Origin: Meconema thalassinum
Lineage: Eukaryota; Arthropoda; Insecta; Orthoptera; Tettigoniidae
NCBI GenBank assembly: GCA_946902985.2
Contig: OX336388.2
Location: forward strand, 118,769,894 to 118,833,893
Reading direction: 5' to 3'
DNA length: 64,000 nt
Shown piece after piece: positions 25,706 through 36,531 of this stretch (position 1 is its first letter; every line of letters starts with the position of its first letter). Made by a program: the position numbers and the translations under genes. Below the pieces are notes generated by a model that did not search any database, was not told the origin of the DNA, and saw nothing but the letters and a program-made list of their open reading frames with translations.

Positions 25706-25840
25706 GTTGGTTGGTTGGTTCTTAAGTTTAGGGGCTGCGACAACGCGGTCATGTAGCCCCGTGTACTTAGGGTGAGTGTAGAATCTGTCCGATAACCGGT
25801 GTTAATTGTGATGACTGTATTAGTGTGTGTTATCTGTTTT
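25706..25840 (-). repeat. SINE-1, 3' part of a split copy
   Basis: This minus-strand SINE has a (CCAA)n tail, seen on plus as GGTTGGTTGGTT, followed by GGGGCTGCGACAACGCGG. Its other half is 28908-29292. The 12-bp target duplication tcataaatcatg flanks the outermost ends at 25694-25705 and 29293-29304, so the two pieces are one insertion later split by the 3-kb block between them. Confidence 0.8.
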
Positions 25841-25974
25841 AGGTAGATTTCATTAGAAAGCTAACTATTGCAATGGGTCCCATGTTTCGACTTCCGGAAA
25901 ATTTCGACATATCTTCGCGTTTCACATCCCCCAGACCCCGAAACCACCGTCAGTTCAAAAGTTTATATATAATT

Positions 25975-26010
<36 letters not shown>

Positions 26011-26583
26011 TTTCTTGTGGACACGATAACTGCCGTAATTTTGCACCAATCACTTTGATGTTTTTACCGAATATGTATACCTATAAAATCTCGGTCGAGT
26101 TCGTTACTGGGCTAAATCGGTCGAAGGGGGTGAAAATGGGGGGCTTTTTTCGGAAAAGTGAAATATTGCTATAACTCTCTTAATATGTGAAATATCGAAT
26201 CCGTTCAACATTCATACTATGTGTCGGATAAAGCCCAAAAATTTATGTTTGAAGAGTTTTTTTATAGCACCAACCATTGACCAAAGGGGTGGGAAAAAGT
26301 GGGTTTTTCGGGAAACATTAATCATATCTCTCTTAATAGGCACAATATCAAAACCGTACAAAATGGACAATATTCCCCTAATAATTACCTAAAACTTTTG
26401 TCTGAAATAATTTTTGATACGACCCACCATTACGCCAAGGGACGAGAAAAATGATTTCGGAATTATAAGAAAATGCCAAGAGCTATCAGTGGTTGCCATG
26501 GCAACACTACTAAATTGATGAGGCATGAGCCATCAGACGTTGCCATGACAACGCACTTGCACGAGATCAGTTTCAGTATTTCC
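25841..26583. repeat. Direct repeat unit 1 of the 3-kb block
   Basis: It is nearly identical to 27474-28207. Shared anchors are CATGTTTCGACTTCCGGAAA, CCTATAAAATCTCGGTCGAG and GGTTGCCATGGCAACACTAC. This copy holds a (TA)n run at 25977-26007 where unit 2 has the shorter GTATGTATATGTATAT. Non-coding. Confidence 0.85.
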
Positions 26584-26595
26584 ATCTGACTAAGT

Positions 26596-27071
26596 GGTTG
26601 GTTGGTTCTTAAGTTTAGGGGCTGCGACAACGCGGCCATGTAGCCCCGTGTACTTTGGGTGTGTGTAGAATCTGTCTGATAACCGGTGTTAATTGTGATG
26701 ACTGTATTAGTGTGTGTTATCTGTTTGTTGATTTAAGTACTGCAACTAACAATTTTTCAGATAGTTCCTACTTTTGCCGCCAAGCGCCACTGTCAACGAC
26801 TACGAGGCCAAGTTCAGAACTGAGCTACTAGACGCCGCCGCAGTTGGCTCTTGGCAACGAACATAGAAACCTAAGAGCGTTGTATACATTCTAAACCAAT
26901 CCAATTTAGCTTCACACAGGTGCAATTAGTGGAAGGATCTTTAACATGCCATAAATCTATGACATGGGACCACCGGCTTTACTTCCCCTCCGAAGGAAGG
27001 CATACTGAGGGATTTTTAACGCTCTTGGGCATAGAAGCTCAGCATGCTACCGACTACGCCACCAAAGCCGC
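26596..27071 (-). repeat. SINE-1 family copy, minus strand
   Basis: It begins on plus with GGTTGGTTGGTTC and ends at the tRNA-like head (complement of CTACCGACTACGCCACC). Near-duplicates ctgactaagt (26586-26595) and ctgacaaagt (27072-27081) flank it. The region of the B box is deleted: sequence jumps from AACGCTCTT to GGGCATAGAAGC. Confidence 0.75.
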
Positions 27072-27084
27072 CTGACAAAGTGGG

Positions 27085-27473
27085 AAGCGGCTTCGGTGAC
27101 GTAACTGGTAGCATGCTGAACTTCTATGCCCAATGTCGCGGTTTGAAAGCCGGCCGAAGTCGTCAGATTTTCTAAGAGCGCTAGAATCCCTCAGTATGCT
27201 TTCCTTTGGAGGGGAAGTTCCAACGTTCGTTGCGAGTTGCTGGTTGGGCTGGCATCTAGTAGCCAAGTTCACAGCTAGATGTCGTTGACGGTAGTACCTG
27301 GTAGCAACATTAGGAACTACTGCTTGAAATTGACCGTCTGCAGTCCTTACCTGGATTAAGACTAATACAGCCATTACAATTCACACCGTGTATCAGACAG
27401 ATTCTACACTCACCCAAAGTTCACGGGGTTAGATGACCGCGTTGTCGCAGCCCCTAAACTGAGGAACCAACCA
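27085..27473 (+). repeat. SINE-1 family copy, plus strand, head to head with its neighbour
   Basis: It starts with the tRNA-like head GCGGCTTCGGTGACGTAACT, has a degraded B box (CGGTTTGAAAGCC) and ends CTGAGGAACCAACCAG. It is about 10 bp from the head of the preceding minus-strand copy, forming a large imperfect palindrome. Confidence 0.75.
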
Positions 27474-28207
27474 GAGGTGGATTTCATTATAAAGCTAACT
27501 ATTGCAATGGGTACCATGTTTCGACTTCCGGAAAATTTCGACAAATCCTCGCGTTTCACATCCCCCAGACCCCAAAACCACCGTCAGTTCAAAAGTTATA
27601 TATAATTTATGTATGTATATGTATATCAGTTTATTGTGGACACGATAACTGCCGTAATGTTGCACCAATAACTTTGAATTTTTTACCAAATATGTATACC
27701 TATAAAATCTCGGTCGAGTTCGTTACTGGGCTAAATCGGTCGAAGGGGGTGAATATGGGGGGGCTATTTTCGAAAAAGTGAAATATTGCTATAACTCTCT
27801 TAATATGTGAAATATCGAATCCGTTCAACGTTCATACTATGTGTCGGATAAAGCCCAAAAATTTATGTTTGAAGAGTTTTTTTATAGCACCAACCATTGA
27901 CCAAAGGGGTGGGAAAAAGTGGGTTTTTCGGGAAACATTAATCATATCTCTCTTAATTGGCACAATATCAAAACCGTACAAAATGGACAATATTCCCCTA
28001 ATAATTACCTAAAACTTTTGTCTGAAAGAATTTTTGATATAACCCACCATTATGCCAAGGGACGAGAAAAATGATTTCGGAATTATAAGAAAATGCCAAG
28101 ACCTATCAGTGGTTGCCATGGCAACACTACTAAATTGATGAGGGATGAGCCATCAGACGTTGCCAAGATAACGCACTTGCACGAGATCAGATTCAGATTT
28201 CCATCTA
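27474..28207. repeat. Direct repeat unit 2 of the 3-kb block
   Basis: It is the partner of 25841-26583 in the same orientation and differs by scattered substitutions. Its start reads GAGGTGGATTTCATT against AGGTAGATTTCATT in unit 1. It ends at TTTCCATCTAAGT, where the next SINE begins. Confidence 0.85.
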
Positions 28208-28211
28208 AGTG

Positions 28212-28566
28212 TGAAGCGGCTTCGGTGACGTAACTGGTAGCATGCTGAATGTCTATGCCCAAGGTCGCGAGTTCAAAGCCGGCCGAAGTCGTCGGATTTT
28301 CTAAGAGCGCTAAAAATCCCTCAGTATGCCTTCCTTTGGAGGGGAAGTTCCAACGTTCGTTGCGAGTTGCTGGTTGCGGTGGCATCTAGTAGCCAAGTTC
28401 ACAGCTAGGTGTCGTTGATGGCAGTACCTGGTAGGAACATTAGGAACTACTGCTTGAAATTGACCGTCTGTAGTCCTTACCTGAATTACAGACTAATACA
28501 GCCATCCCGAAGTACACGGGGTTACATGGCCGCGTTGTCGCAGCCCCTAAACTGAGGAACCAACCA
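28212..28566 (+). repeat. SINE-1 family copy, plus strand
   Basis: Head GAAGCGGCTTCGGTGACGTA, B-box-like GAGTTCAAAGCC, tail CTGAGGAACCAACCAAAAC. The middle part is shorter than in the full copy at 53258-53783. Confidence 0.75.
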
Positions 28567-28907
28567 AAACCTCTGCGGGAGATATAATTTTGCGTGAAGA
28601 AGTAACAGACCGTTACATAGTTACACATCAGTGTCGAAACCTTGCATAAGGATAGTGTGACCACAAGTATAAAAATGGCCCCCAAATAACAAGAAGGTTA
28701 CCGTTCCCATAAGACAATAAAATGTTTAAAATAAGCATAAAATGACGAAAAACAAAGTTAATTAAGCTCCAATTATAAAATACCTTCTTGCAATAAATGA
28801 GGTCTGATCCTTCTACGAAAATCTGCATATTCTGCCTATTTTCGCCTATCCCCAAGTTTGTCCGGTGAAATCTACCTCCGCCTTTCGGCGTGCCGAGAGG
28901 ACTTTTT

Positions 28908-29292
28908 TTTAATTTAAGTACTGCAAATTATAATTTTTCAAATAGTTCCTACTTTTGCCGCCAAGCGCCACCGTCAACGACTACTAGGCCAAGTTCAGAA
29001 CTTAGCTACTAGACGCCACCGCAGTCGGCTCTTGGCAACGAACGTAGAAACGTGAGCGTTGTTTACATTCTTAACCTATCCAATTTAGCTTCACACAGGT
29101 GTAATTAGTGGAAGGTTTTTTAACATGCCATAAATCTATGACATGGGACCGCCGGCTTTACTTCCCCTCCGAAGGAAGGCATACTGAGGGATTTCTAACG
29201 CTCTTAAAAATCCGACGGCTTCGGCCAGGTTTGAACCCGCTATCTTTGGCATAGAAGCTCAGCATGCTACCGACTACGCCACCGAAGCCGCC
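28908..29292 (-). repeat. SINE-1, 5' part of the split copy
   Basis: It continues the copy begun at 25706. The B box appears on minus as GGTTCAAACC (complement of 29230-29239) and the head ends at 29292 next to the target duplication tcataaatcatg. Confidence 0.8.
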
Positions 29293-29304
29293 TCATAAAT
29301 CATG

Positions 29305-29640
29305 ACTCCTAAGAATTTGAAATGTTCAACCTGCTCAAAACTACGCTTGCCAATAGGCTAAGAAGAGGTAACCGATTCCCAAACACGTCAATATTCCTCT
29401 TCATTAACTTACCATGTACTGAGTTTTTTGGTCATTAATATTCTAAGGCCTAATTTTAAAAGCTATATCCTCAAGTTCAACAAACAATTTCCTTATCTCA
29501 ATCTCATTTCTTCCTATGAGTACAATATCATCTGCGTACCGTATACAAGCACTTTATGATACTGTCCGAGATGCAGGCCAGCCGGAACTAATTTTAGTGA
29601 TCTGATAAAGTTTTCGAGAGCTATGTTGAAGAGACGAGGG
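29305..29640 (-). pseudogene. LINE reverse transcriptase fragment
   Basis: On the minus strand, in broken frames, the sequence encodes LFNIALENFIR (RT motif B end), a degraded YADDIVLIG (motif C, at about 29525-29555) followed by NEIEIRKLFVELEDIAFKI, and later EQVEHFKFLGV. This is the order of a non-LTR RT palm and thumb. The SINE-1 copy lies directly inside it; minus-strand codons left of the SINE (25680-25694) may continue it. Confidence 0.65.
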
Positions 29641-29732
29641 GACTAAGCAATAACAGTAACATTTGTAAATAGGATTGGCGCATTACACAAACTTTACGGA
29701 CTTACGTAATCGAAACATTGTATATACCGTAT

Positions 29733-29966
29733 AGGGTGTCATTTATGTACTTGAGTACCCTTAAGGGGCGAGTAGGGGATGGGTATAGGATCAATTTGAG
29801 ATAAGGAACCTGGGGTCGGAATGGCCTCCTAACCCCAGAAAACAGGTTTGTTTCAGGCCCTCCGCCCCTGTAAAGTAGGCAAGCGCGCCATGTGTTACTC
29901 TAAGGTCAGGCACTCTTTCGCTGTCATCAGTCTTGGCGCGACCACCGCTCAGCGCTGCGTTAGCCG
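29733..29966 (+). repeat. Left inverted arm of an outer palindromic element
   Basis: The arm starts ATAGGGTGTCATTTATGTAC and ends near GCGTTAGCCGAG. Its reverse complement is 31750-31935, including ACCCTTAAGGGGCG and AACCTGGGGTCGGAATGGCC. The 1.5-kb inverted-end repeat copy 2 lies between the two arms. Confidence 0.75.
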
Positions 29967-30185
29967 AGAGCTGCATTCCTCTTGCCAACTGATAGTTCCG
30001 TTGTCTTTAACTACTACAGAAACACACGTAACTCGTCGATACTAATAATCAAAAGGCAATTAATTTACAGAATCAACGATAGTTTTAAAAAAATCAGCAC
30101 AGAATAAACACACACTGACTACGCCCCCTCCTTCCCTCTAAAAAAAAAAGAAAAGGAAAACAAGTAGTTCCGTGAAGAACTATAC

Positions 30186-31675
30186 AGCCTATTTTCATAT
30201 ATCCTACTTATGTTAATTGCCTCTAGCAACATACACAATTTCAGTTTGATTGCTGAAATAGATTCGTAGATATTGAGAACCGACTAAAAATTTCGGATGG
30301 TCGCCATGTTGGATTTTATATATGTAGGTCCTAGAGTTATGTACTGTTACATGCAGATTATTGTGTACGTGTAGTATTCAAACTACAATCGCATAATTCG
30401 GACACAAGAAGTAACAAGGAGATTTTAAAATTTCGCACAGCTGCCATCTTGAGGTTATGGAAACAATTGAAATAAATTAGATGCCAGTGGATTACCATTC
30501 GTATAAGGATTTACTGTTCCAAGTTTCACTACACTCGGATGGTTAAATTGCGATAAACGTCCATGTGAATTTTTATATTTCGCGTCGCCTCCATGTTGGA
30601 TTTGTGAACACCAAGTTATTTAAAGTCCTATAGGTGAACTTAAGTTCATAGCCCCTATGAACATTAAGAAATTCAGTTTGATTGCTATAAAAGATTCGTA
30701 GATATTCAGAGCCGACTAAATATTTTGGATGGTCGCCATGTTGAATTGTTAAATGTATAGGCCATAGAGTCATGTACCATTAAAGGAAAATTATTGCGTA
30801 GGTTCAATATTCAAACTTTCAATTCGATCGCATGACTACATCACAAGAAATAAAAATTTAATTTTAAAATTCGCACATCCGCCATCTTGAGGTTATGTAA
30901 ACAATTGAACTAAATTAGATACCAGTGCATTACAATGTGTATAAATATTTCCTGTACCAGATTTCAGTGCGTTTGGAACATTAAATCGCGAGAAAGGTCT
31001 ATTTAAAATTTTCAACTTCGCTTGGATGCCATGTTCGTTTTGTAGTTAACCGGTTTCTGAAAGTCTTATAGATAGACTTCCGTAGTGCCCTTTATCTCCG
31101 TACAAAATTTCAGGGAGATACCGCTAATAGTTTCACAGATATGGAATGCCGGTGAAATATTTCGCACATCCGCCATCTTGTGGTTATGTAAACAATTGAA
31201 CGAAGTTAGATGTCGGTGCATTACAATGTATATAAACATATACTGTACCAAGTTTCATTGCGTTTGGTTGGTTAAATCGCGAGAAAAGTCTATTTAAAAG
31301 TCGCAAATTCGCTTGACCGCCATGTTCGTTTTGTTGTTACCAGATTTTCAAAGGTCACATAAGTGAACTTATAGTTGTTCCCTTTATCACCATACAAAAT
31401 GTCAGGGTAATATCGGTAATAGTTTCGGAGATATTGAATGCTGGTGAAATATTTCGCACAGCTGCCATGTTGGATTGGTGAGTCGTAACAAAATTTGAAG
31501 GGCACGGTCGGGGTCGCAGAGAATAGTGCTATGAACTTACCGAGTTTCATTGAAATCGCTCCAGCCGTTTAGATTTTATTAGGGGGGGACACACACACGA
31601 ATCACACACACACGCACACACACACGGACAAAAGGTGATCTCATAAGCCTATTTTTTCAAAATTGAAAATAGGCT
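30186..31675. mobile_element. Inverted-end non-coding repeat, copy 2, uninterrupted
   Basis: 1,490 bp with ends AGCCTATTTTCA and TGAAAATAGGCT. The last 35 bases can fold as AGCCTATTTT...GAAAATAGGCT. Internal modules match those of 18269-21177. Both copies are preceded by a shared ACAAGTAGTT(t/c)CGTGAAGAA, so the element may extend about 25 bp further left. Confidence 0.7.
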
Positions 31676-31682
31676 AAAAATG

Positions 31683-31770
31683 AAGGCATGACACCCCCGG
31701 AGAAACGAACCCAGGACCAGCGTGGCACCGCGCCTCGCCGCTATCCACTCGGCTAACGCAGCGTTAATCG
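31683..31770 (-). repeat. tRNA-like SINE head
   Basis: On the minus strand GTTAGCCGAGTGGATAGCGG (A-box region) is followed by CTGGGTTCGTTTCTCC (B-box region) at normal spacing. The T-arm pairing is imperfect and no anticodon arm was evident, so it is a tRNA-derived repeat. It adjoins the right arm of the outer palindromic element. Confidence 0.5.
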
Positions 31771-31935
31771 GTGGTCGCGCCAAGACCGTTGACAGCGGGC
31801 GAAGGGTCTGAAACCAACCTGTTTTCTGGTATTAGGAGGCCATTCCGACCCCAGGTTCCCTATCTCAAATTGATCCTATACCCATCCCCTACACGCCCCT
31901 TAAGGGTACTCAAGTACATAAATGACACCCTGCAT
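31750..31935 (-). repeat. Right inverted arm of the outer palindromic element
   Basis: Inverted counterpart of 29733-29966. It ends CATAAATGACACCCTGCATA, directly against the next foldback element. Confidence 0.75.
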
Positions 31936-32162
31936 ATACAGGATGTCGCAAAATTACTTCAACAGACTGAAACCAGAGGTTCCGGCCCTTATCTGAAGCA
32001 ACTTGAGATAGAGCACTCATGGCCGGTAACGAACCGTTAAAAATATGTGCGACGTTAAACTTTTAACGAGGCAAATCGGCAACACCGCCCCGAGAAAGTG
32101 CGACTGTTTCTAATGTTTCCGTTCCGTACCAGCTGCGGAGAAATGCCGTCACTTCCCGTCTG

Positions 32163-33510
32163 CAGGGCCGGATTTGAGAGTATGCCGCCTCTAGGCTCAA
32201 GTCCATTTGCCGCCCCCTCAATAGTCCATATTTGCTTAATACATTTGTTTTATACAACAAAAGGATAGATTTCATTGGCGTTTTCATCTTTTTTAAACAT
32301 AATGTTCATTTAGTTTAGATAAAACTACAATTTTATTAGCTTACATAATAAATGTTATACTGAAATTAGTTATCTACCGTAATTGTCTTTTTTTTACTTA
32401 GTTCTTTTAAGATTCGTTAAAAAATGAAATGGGTTTCGAACTCTTTTTTTTTACCCTCCAGGTTGGTGGAACCCACGGACTCAGCGAGGGAACTCACCTC
32501 TACCGCCTCTACGGGCAGTGTCCTAGAGCGGGGAACATCTAATCGGAAGGGATACAACTGGTGAGGTGGGATTGGCACCTCGCCCAGGCGGCCTCACCTG
32601 CAAAGCGAACAGGGGCCTCATGAGGGAAGGTAAGGGATGGTTAGGATGGATAGACAAGGAAGAGGGAAGGAGGCGGCCGTGGCCTTGAAGAAGGTACCAT
32701 CCCGGCATTTGCCCGAAGACGAAGTGGGAAACCACGGAAAACCACTTCGAGGATGGCTGAGGGGGAATCGAACCCCCTCTACTCATTTGGGCCACCCGAG
32801 GCTGAGTAGACCCCGCTCCAGTCCTCGTACCACTTTTCAAATTTCGTGGCAGAGCCGGGAATCGAACCCAGGACCTCCGGGGCGGCAGCTAATCATGCTG
32901 ACCGCTACGCTACGGAGGCGACGGTTTCGAACTTAATTAATTAATTTGTTCTTGGAGATCAGTGATCACTATTTTACACATATTTTTATATTTTATTGCT
33001 AATGACTATCTTTTGCGTAATTGAAGAACTGTGTTGAATTTGATTTAAGTTGTCTTACATGGTGAAATGAAATTACACAAAATGCAGTTAATTGCTGGTT
33101 TATTTGTTGAAAAATATACAAACTTCTCTAAAACAACTCACCCCACGAAATCTTGATCTTCAAATTTGCATAGCTTTCTTGCGAGATTTCTTAATGGCAA
33201 ACTCGTTAATAATGTCCTCATATGAAAGTGTTTTTGTTGTATTTGCCTCAATACAAAGTAATGAAAGTGAGTTTAACCGTATTTCAGAAATACTAGTTCG
33301 CAGATAGTTCTTAACTCTTCTACGGCAGGAAAATATGTGGAAGGACTAAAACATAGTTTTAAGTAACATGAATTCTTAAATTCGTACGGAAATTTTATTA
33401 ACGTCTGAAATACTTGATTCTAGCTTTTGAATGAATTGCCAAACTGCCGCCCCTGAAAATTTGCCGCTCTAGCCTGCAGCCTACTTAGCCTATTTAGAAA
33501 TACGGCCCTG
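32163..33510. mobile_element. Non-autonomous hAT element with 8-bp target duplication
   Basis: Ends CAGGGCCGGATTT and AAATACGGCCCTG form hAT-style terminal inverted repeats. The 8-bp duplication cccgtctg lies at 32155-32162 and 33511-33518, the hallmark size for hAT. Subterminal GCCGCC-rich blocks (32180-32220 and 33445-33480) are typical of this group. Total 1,348 bp, of which 490 bp is a nested SINE. The remaining open frame at 33092-33307 shows no transposase motif. Confidence 0.88.
32443..32932 (-). repeat. tRNA-derived SINE-2 copy with 11-bp target duplication
   Basis: On the minus strand it begins GTCGCCTCCGTAGCGTAGCG (A-box region), has CTGGGTTCGATTCCCGGC (B box), a second B-box-like GGGGTTCGATTCCCCC about 100 bp on, and ends CCAACCTGGAGGGTAAAAAAA. 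The duplication ggtttcgaact lies at 32432-32442 and 32933-32943. Another copy is at 44809-45306. Confidence 0.88.
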
Positions 33511-33970
33511 CCCGTCTGGCGAACTAGTTCAGTGATATCGTTCACGGCACGGCGTGTTCCTTGAAACGAGTCATTTGGTAGCGGTTCGAATCAGAGCCAG
33601 CGCAATTTTATCATATTTTTTCCATTTTTTTCCATGCACAATACCATTGCACTGAGTTAGTTCGTCAGACGGGAATTGGCGACATTCCTCCGCGGCACGT
33701 TCACGCCGTAGTGTTGCGAATTTGCCTCGTTTAAAGTTTAACGTCGCATAGGTTTTTAACGGTTCATTTCCGGCCATTAGTGTCCTATCTCAAGTTGCTT
33801 CAGATAAGGGCCGGAACCTCTGGTTTCAGTTTGTTTTGCGAGACCTGTATATATCTGTGCATACGTGTAATTCATAAACATCGTACATTTATTAAGCCTT
33901 AGTGAGCAAGATCTGAAGATGATTGCTTGACGATCGAAACATGTCATTCAATTAAGTCCCCCGTCCTATT

Positions 33971-36531
33971 TTGGTACATAAACCAAATGCTTTCAAAAAT
34001 GGAACGAGCCTCGGACAGGATGGATTTAATAGACGACGACACGGCTGTACACACGGACTAAGATTTGGAACTTTAAACCTAAGAACGCTGACGGGGAAGG
34101 TGGAGGAGATAGTGGATATGATGGAAAGAAGGAAGTTGGATTTATTGGGATTGGCAGAAACAAGGTGGAAAGGGGAAGGAAGGAGAGAACTGAGAAAAGG
34201 CTATAGACTGTACTGGAGTGGGAACGAAGAGGGAAAGAGGAATGGAGTGGGAGTAGTAGTACGAGATGGTTTAAAGGAAGAAGTGAGGAGAATAAGTGAT
34301 AGGATGATGAAAGTGAAAGTAGCACTGAGGAGAGAGACCGTAGAAATAGTGCAAGTGTATGCTCCACAAGTAGGCTGTGCCTCTGAAGAGAAGGAGGAGT
34401 TTGAAGAGGAATTGCAGAAGCAGCTGGTAGGAAGAAATATGATTGTTATGGGGGACCTCAATGCCCATGTAGGAAGAGAAAGACAAGGTTATGAGAGTGT
34501 TCTAGGACCAGAGGGTTGGGGCGGAAGAAATGAGGAAGGAAAGAGACTGTTAGACTTCTGCCAGAGGAACAGCCTGCTAGTTGGGAACTCCTGGTTTAAG
34601 AAAAGAGAGAGCCACACAATCACATGGTACAGTGATGACTTGACCAGGAAGTCGGTGGTCGACTATATACTGTATGATAAAGAACTAAATAAGAACATCA
34701 CGGACATCAAGGTTATACCATCGGAGAACCTGGATAGCGACCATCGATTGCTGGTAATGAACCTGAGAGGGAGTAAGGAGAAGAAAGGGACTGAGAACCA
34801 GGAAAGACGTATAAGAATATGGAAACTGAAAGAAGGGGATAGAAGGGTCGAGTACCTGAAAATGGTAAAGGAAGGAATTCCAACAGATGAAGAAAGAGGG
34901 GTGGAAGAGGAATGGGATAGATTTAAGAAGACACTAGTAGGTGCTGCAGAAGCAGTATGTGGGAGGACAAGTAGTAAGAAGAGGTGGAAGGAAACACCAT
35001 GGTGGAATGAGAAGACAAAAGATATAGTAAGGGAAAAGAATAGAGCCTTTAGGAGGTGGTATCAAAATAGGACGGTAGAGACAAGGGAAGAGTACCAGGA
35101 AAGAAAGAAGGAGGCGAAGAGAGTGGTGGCTGAGGAGAGAAGGAAGTGGATGGAAGAGTGGACAAAGATAATGGAGGAGGATAGTGAAGGTACAAAAAAG
35201 GTCCTGTATGGGATGGTAAAAAATAAGAGGCGGAAGGATCCTACGGATTATGTTAGAATGGTGAACAAAAGGGGACAAGAGATAGAAAATAGGGAAGAAC
35301 TGAAGAAAATGTGGAAAGAATAATTTGAAGAACTTCTGAACCCAAATGGAAAAGATGTTGAGGAGGAAGAAATCGGGGAAGAGGAAGATGAACTGCAAAC
35401 AGAAAAGGACTTAACAAGGAAATAAGTGGAAGATGCAGTGAACAAGATGAAAGGAGGGAAGGCACCGGGTGTGGATGAGTTGAGTGTGGAGATGGTGAGA
35501 GCAGCAGGAGAGGTGGGGATACAGAGGCTGTACCGAGTGATGAGGACAGCATGGAAGGAAAGGAAGACCCCAGAAGACTGGAAAAAAGGAATCATTGTCC
35601 CGATCTTCAAGAAAGGTAGTAGAACAGATTGCAGAAACTATCGGGGAATAACACTGATGAGTCATTGTGCAAAGATCTTCGAGAAAGATTTGGAAAAGAG
35701 AATTAGGACAAGGATAGAAGGAGGGATGAGGGAAGAACAACATGGCTTCAGAGCAGGAAGGTCCACAGTGGATTTGATTTTTGCTGTAAGGCAGTTACAA
35801 GAACAGCACTATGAGTATGGAACAGATCTACTGATGGCCTTCCTGGACATTGAGAAAGCATATGACAGTGTATGCAGAAACAAAGTATGGAAGTCCCTGG
35901 AGGATAGAGGAGTAGAGAAATGGACTATATAGAGGATAAAGGAGATGTACAAGGGAAGCGTGAGCTGTGTGAAAGTGGGAGGAGAGAGATCAGACTGGTT
36001 GGAACAGAGAAACGGCCTGAAACAAGGAAGTGCACTGTCACCGTTACTTTTCATTGTGGTGATGGATGACATAATGACCCGAGTGGCACAAGTAATTGGG
36101 GACAGAAAGATGAAAGCAATGGTGTTTGCAGATGATTTGATGATTTGGGGAAACAAGGAGGAGGTGGTACAGGAACAGTTGGACGTGTGGGAAGGAATAA
36201 TACAAGGATATGGGATGAAATTTAGCATAAATAAGAGTGAGATGGTGATCACAACAAGGAACAAGGAAAGAACCACAACGGGAATAACAATTGGTGGGGA
36301 ACAGCTGAAGAAATTGGAGAGTTTCAAGTATCTGGGAAGCCTGATACAAGATAATGGAAGAAACGATACAGAAATAAATGAGCGGGGGAGGCAGGCAGAA
36401 GCATTTCGGAGGAGTGTGAGAAGCATGTTATGGAGCAGGGATGTCCCTCAGAACAGCAAAAGGATCATATATCGGACGTACTATGTCCCTATCCTGACGT
36501 ATGCCTCGGAGACCTGGGTTATGAAAGGAAG
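33971..36531 (+). pseudogene. RTE-like LINE ORF2, part 1 (endonuclease + RT)
   Basis: One frame encodes an APE-type endonuclease (TLNLRTLTGK, LLGLAETRWKG, VYAPQVG, GDLNAHVGR, DSDHRLLV) followed by a reverse transcriptase (NYRGITLMSH, QHGFRAGRST, FLDIEKAYDSV, GLKQGSALSPLLF, VFADDLMIWG). In-frame stops at 35321-35323, 35423-35425 and 35930-35932 inactivate it. The first in-frame ATG is at about 34117, inside the endonuclease domain, so the N-terminus is lost or altered. Coding ends abruptly at 36531 after SETWVMKG, where the BEL-2 element is inserted; it resumes at 44305. Clade is inferred as RTE-like from the APE-RT layout and near-zero 3' UTR with a (GAT)n tail. Confidence 0.88.

Larger units (their letters stand above)
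25841..28907. mobile_element. 3-kb insertion block splitting SINE-1
   Basis: It begins AGGTAGATTTCA, and an inverted copy TGAAATCTACCT lies at 28866-28877, some 30 bp before the SINE resumes. Inside are two direct repeats of about 735 bp (25841-26583 and 27474-28207), two SINEs of the same family placed head to head between them, and a third after the second repeat. The last 300 bp is unique. No transposase was seen. It could be a non-autonomous transposon that carried or duplicated one unit, or a local segmental duplication; the sequence alone does not decide. Confidence 0.55.
31937..33857. mobile_element. Foldback-type element with about 250-bp inverted arms
   Basis: The left end ATACAGGATGTCGCAAAAT and the right end TTTTGCGAGACCTGTATA are inverted, and the arms go on matching through GAAACCAGAGGTTCCGGCCC, GAACCGTTAAAAA and CCCGTCTG(g/a)CGAACTA. 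Without the hAT insert the element is about 565 bp, nearly all arm with a small loop holding a tRNA-like stretch (33520-33600, B-box-like GGTTCGAATCA). A 78-codon region on minus (33571-33777) is not credible as a gene. Confidence 0.75.

Noticed and set aside
27054..27374. 106-codon minus-strand open frame
   Set aside because: It lies entirely within a SINE copy; other copies of the SINE do not keep it open.
31771..32040. 89-codon plus-strand open frame
   Set aside because: It crosses the junction of two palindromic elements and is made of their arms.
32857..32925. tRNA gene candidates (also at 4575, 31690, 45240, 51311 and 57443)
   Set aside because: Each has A- and B-box-like sequence but no proper cloverleaf, and is attached to a SINE body with tail or target duplication.
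34026..36426. Long minus-strand open frames over the RTE-like LINE, also at 54814-57153
   Set aside because: They are complements of a purine-rich coding strand and give Leu/Ser/Phe-rich peptides without domains. The plus strand carries clear endonuclease and RT motifs.
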